A DNA stretch of 64,000 nt. It comes from Microlunatus soli (GTDB lineage Bacteria > Actinomycetota > Actinomycetes > Propionibacteriales > Propionibacteriaceae). Within the stretch, counting starts at the first letter, position 1; every line of letters begins with the position of its first letter. The stretch covers positions 2,356,001-2,420,000 of the forward strand of contig NZ_LT629772.1 in the NCBI RefSeq assembly GCF_900105385.1. Reading direction: 5' to 3'. The notes beneath the pieces are model-generated. The model had not been told where the DNA came from, did no database searches, and saw only the letters and a list, made by a program, of their open reading frames with translations. Position numbers and translations under genes: made by a program. Below, piece after piece: positions 61,502-64,000 of the stretch.

Positions 61502-62302
61502 ATGGACAAAGTGGTCCGGAGTGCCGATGAGGCGGTCGCCGAGATCGTCTCGGGGTCGACGATCGGGGTCGGCGGGTTCGGCCTCTGCGGCGTCCCGAAT
61601 GTCTTGATCAAGCAGTTGTTGGACACCGGCGTCGACCGGCTCGAGGTGGTGTCCAACAACTGCGGCGTCGACGGCTGGGGTCTGGGCATGCTGCTGGCTG
61701 AGCACCGGATTCGGCGCGTCGTTGCGTCCTACGTCGGGGAGAACAAGGAATTCGCCCGGCAGTATCTGGAGGGCGAGGTGGAGGTCGAGCTGACCCCACA
61801 GGGCACGTTGGCCGAGCGACTCCGCGCCGCCGGCTCCGGGATCCCCGCCTTCTACACCGCGACCGGGGTCGGCACCCAGATCGCCGACGGCGGCCTGCCC
61901 TGGCGCTACGACGCCGCCGGCGCGGTCGCGGTGTCGTCGCCGGCCAAGGAGACCCGGACCTTCGAGGTGGCAGACGGTCAGCAGGAGTTCGTGCTCGAAC
62001 GGGCACTGGTCTGCGACTTCGCGCTGGTGCACGCCTGGAAGGGTGACCGGCACGGCAATCTGATCTATCGGATGTCGGCTCAGAATTTCAACCCGCTGGT
62101 CGCAATGGCGGCCCGCTTCACCGTCGCCGAGGTGGAGGAGCTGGTCGAGCCCGGCGAACTCGACCCGGCCGAGATCCACACCCCCGGCGTCTACGTCCAT
62201 CGCGTGCTCGGACTGACCGAGCAGCAGAACGACAAACGGATCGAACGCCGGACCACCAGACCGCGCCCGACGACCGCGTCGGTCGACGGAGGTGCGGCAT
62301 GA
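61502..62302 (+). CDS. scoA: 3-oxoacid CoA-transferase, subunit A
   Basis: 266 residues. The CoA-binding motif [19 protein letters not shown] and [14 protein letters not shown] identify the alpha subunit of class I CoA-transferases. It moves CoA from succinyl-CoA to a 3-oxoacid such as acetoacetate. A charged ~25-residue tail ends the protein. Its stop overlaps the beta-subunit start. 14 bp after the SMP-30-type gene, so possibly co-transcribed. Confidence 0.94.
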   Translation: MDKVVRSADEAVAEIVSGSTIGVGGFGLCGVPNVLIKQLLDTGVDRLEVVSNNCGVDGWGLGMLLAEHRIRRVVASYVGENKEFARQYLEGEVEVELTPQGTLAERLRAAGSGIPAFYTATGVGTQIADGGLPWRYDAAGAVAVSSPAKETRTFEVADGQQEFVLERALVCDFALVHAWKGDRHGNLIYRMSAQNFNPLVAMAARFTVAEVEELVEPGELDPAEIHTPGVYVHRVLGLTEQQNDKRIERRTTRPRPTTASVDGGAA

Positions 62303-62922
62303 GCTGGAACCGCGACCAGATGGCGGCCCGCGCCGCGGCCGAGCTGTCCGACGGCAGCTACGTCAACCTCGGTATCGGGCTGCCGACCCTGGTGCCCAAC
62401 TTCGTCCCCGACGACGTCGAGTTGGTGTTGCAGTCGGAGAACGGACTGCTCGGGGTCGGGGCCTACCCCTACGAGGGTGAGGAGGATCCCGATCTGATCA
62501 ACGCCGGCAAGGAGACCGTCACGCTGCGCCCGGGCGCGTCGATCTTCGACTCGGCGACCTCGTTCGGGATGATCAGGGGCGGCAAGATCGACGCCGCCAT
62601 CCTCGGGGCGATGCAGGTCTCGGTCGGAGGCGACATCGCCAACTGGATGATCCCCGGCAAGATGATCAAGGGGATGGGCGGCGCGATGGACCTGGTGCAC
62701 GGCGCCAAGCGGGTGATCGTGCTGATGGAGCACGTCGCCAAGGACGGCTCGTACAAGATCGTCAACGAGTGCTCGCTCCCCTACACCGGACGTGGCGTGG
62801 TGAACCGGATCATCACCGATCTGGGAGTCATCGACGTCACGCCGGGAGGACTCAAGCTGGTCGAGCTGGCACCGGATGTCACCGAGGACGAGATCCGCAG
62901 CAAGACCGAACCAGCGCTGTGA
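62299..62922 (+). CDS. scoB: 3-oxoacid CoA-transferase, subunit B
   Basis: 207 residues. [15 protein letters not shown] and the catalytic Glu47 in LQSENGLLG, which forms the glutamyl-CoA thioester, define the beta subunit; [15 protein letters not shown] and [16 protein letters not shown] are also conserved. ATG overlaps the subunit A stop (ATGA). Its stop abuts directly the stop of the convergent membrane-protein gene. Confidence 0.95.
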   Translation: MSWNRDQMAARAAAELSDGSYVNLGIGLPTLVPNFVPDDVELVLQSENGLLGVGAYPYEGEEDPDLINAGKETVTLRPGASIFDSATSFGMIRGGKIDAAILGAMQVSVGGDIANWMIPGKMIKGMGGAMDLVHGAKRVIVLMEHVAKDGSYKIVNECSLPYTGRGVVNRIITDLGVIDVTPGGLKLVELAPDVTEDEIRSKTEPAL

Positions 62923-63291
62923 TCAGCGAGGCGGCGGCGGGTACAGGTTGGTCGACGGCGGGTACGGTGTCGGCGTCTGAGGCACCGGCCGTCGCCGGCC
63001 GAGCACCACACTGACGGCCAACAGGATCACGCCGGCACCGATCAGGACCGTTCGGCCGATGTTCTGCAGGCCCATGACCATCAGCAGCTGATCGGTGCCG
63101 ACCTGCTGCAGTCGGGTGCCCATCACCAGGTTGAAGATCACCGCGCCGAGGAATCCGAGCATGATCAACAACAGCCCGACGACGCCGGCCGTCTGGGAGC
63201 GTCCGGTGGTCCGTTGCAGGATCAGTATCAGAGCGACCACCGCACCGGCGATCTCCACCAGCACAGGAAATGACGCGATCAGGGCACTCAT
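62923..63291 (-). CDS. Small membrane protein (three helices, proline-rich tail)
   Basis: 122 residues. Three hydrophobic segments at about residues 8-26, 34-56 and 72-97, then a Pro/Tyr-rich tail (PTPYPPSTNLYPPPP). No family recognised. The start overlaps the stop of the next small membrane gene (ATGA), so these form an operon reading towards scoB. Confidence 0.75.
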   Translation of the reverse strand: MSALIASFPVLVEIAGAVVALILILQRTTGRSQTAGVVGLLLIMLGFLGAVIFNLVMGTRLQQVGTDQLLMVMGLQNIGRTVLIGAGVILLAVSVVLGRRRPVPQTPTPYPPSTNLYPPPPR

Positions 63292-63620
63292 CCGAGCCGC
63301 CGTTCGCCGGCCGTCCGAGCGGCTCCGAAAGCGATCAGGATCAACGCTGCCGCCAGGATCAACGCGAACAGGGTGTAGATGCCGGCATTCAGGTTGCCGA
63401 CACCGATGGCGCTCAGATCGAGGCTCCGCATCAGCCGCGGCACCAGGACGGAATAGGCAGACTGCAGCACGCCCACCACGATCAACATTCCGATGCCGAT
63501 CGCGGCCAGCGTGCGAGCCCCACCGCGGGCGGCGATCAGCACGACGACCAACGCGACGATCTCGCAGACTAGGAGCAACACGGTAGGAGCCCCGACTGCG
63601 AACAACAGGGACGACCCCAC
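63288..63620 (-). CDS. Small membrane protein (three to four helices)
   Basis: 110 residues from GTG 63620 with AAGGGG upstream. Hydrophobic segments at about 5-30, 37-62 and 80-100. Family not recognised. It lies between two other small membrane-protein genes on the same strand. Confidence 0.7.
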   Translation of the reverse strand: MGSSLLFAVGAPTVLLLVCEIVALVVVLIAARGGARTLAAIGIGMLIVVGVLQSAYSVLVPRLMRSLDLSAIGVGNLNAGIYTLFALILAAALILIAFGAARTAGERRLG

Positions 63621-63659
63621 TGATCACCCCTTCTGGATCGGACTGCACCATCGGCGTGC

Positions 63660-64000
63660 TCAGTGAACCACGACAGGGGTTCGTTCCTCGGTGTCCGCCG
63701 GACGATAGGTCAGCAGCGCGATCGACCCGGTCACCACCAGCGCGATGTGCGCCACCCGAAGGAACGGGAACAACGGCGACGTGTCACCGCCGAGCGCCTC
63801 CAGCATCGAGTGCCCGGTGGCCACCTCGGCAACCATCGGCACCACCATGGACGCCGTACCGAGGACCCCGAGCAAGATCAACAAGATCCAGCGCGTCGCC
63901 CGATACCCGCGCCAGGTGAGCGCGATCAGCACGAACGCAGTGGCATAGACGGCAAGCCGTACACCGATCTGGAGCTGCCACCCGGGTGGCAGCCCGGTGG
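63660..64000 (-). CDS. Membrane protein, N-terminus beyond the right edge
   Basis: The frame is open from the stop at 63660 to the window edge (113 codons). A GTG at 63932 is possible, but the residues before it (GVRLAVYATAFVLIALTW) complete a membrane helix, so the true start is probably outside. Three hydrophobic helices are visible, with a short Glu/Val-rich end. Same small membrane-protein operon; family not recognised. Confidence 0.65.
   Translation of the reverse strand, partial: TGLPPGWQLQIGVRLAVYATAFVLIALTWRGYRATRWILLILLGVLGTASMVVPMVAEVATGHSMLEALGGDTSPLFPFLRVAHIALVVTGSIALLTYRPADTEERTPVVVH

Overview
The window is high-GC, densely coding chromosomal DNA from an actinobacterium. Supporting marks are a WhiB-family regulator next to a bifunctional penicillin-binding protein, an F420-linked NADPH oxidoreductase, a paired ArsA-type ATPase operon, a GlxR/Crp-type regulator, and many apparently leaderless genes with a TAnnnT -10 box 6-7 nt before the start codon. 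A Propionibacteriaceae (Microlunatus-like) host is plausible but is inference. Both edges cut genes: 34 codons of an unidentified gene at the left, and a membrane-protein gene running off the right.

Layout. 1-13.4 kb: an RND exporter with a low-complexity AGAGQ insert, acetyl-CoA synthetase, a complex inverted/tandem repeat, a YbjQ-like protein, a TetR/dehydrogenase divergon with two operators, NhaA, a holin-X-like membrane protein and a NarL-type two-component system. 13.8-21.8 kb: a fused asymmetric ABC exporter, a second NarL-type two-component system bracketed by palindromes, and an ABC-2 exporter pair. 22-27.2 kb: HD hydrolase, NUDIX, thioredoxin-like lipoprotein, endonuclease III, Crp, and an HtrA-type protease.

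27.3-37.6 kb and 39.8-42.4 kb hold the accessory part: a type IV secretion-like system with a VirD4/TraG-type coupling ATPase without a membrane anchor, a membrane M48 protease, VirB8-like and VirB6/TrbL-like proteins, and two copies of a two-gene module. Each module is a small protein followed, with a 4-bp overlap, by a protein with a His-Gly-Thr ... Ser-Cys-x-Thr-Gly domain. In the second copy that domain is fused to a zeta-toxin-type kinase and to 80 perfect tandem hexapeptides. Both clusters start behind an almost identical 17-bp box. They interrupt a gene order (acs ... NUDIX, thioredoxin, nth, crp, MBL hydrolase, RidA, DUF4177, two ArsA ATPases, whiB, ponA, phosphoesterase) that I recognise from Mycobacterium (Rv3667-Rv3683). 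This looks like a secretion/effector island inserted in two pieces into a conserved block, and it is the best candidate for an undescribed system here.

43-54 kb: ArsA pair, WhiB, PBP, YqeY-like protein, phosphoesterase, tRNA-Pro, an esterase, an AbiEi-like protein flanked by hairpin repeats, and an aspartyl-tRNA synthetase behind a T-box leader whose specifier (GAC) and acceptor-binding base both fit tRNA-Asp. 54-64 kb: an SDR protein, a MITE-like palindrome supplying a neighbour's stop codon, an esterase, copper ATPase plus CtaG/CopD membrane protein, an SMP-30 lactonase-like protein, a CoA-transferase pair and small membrane proteins.
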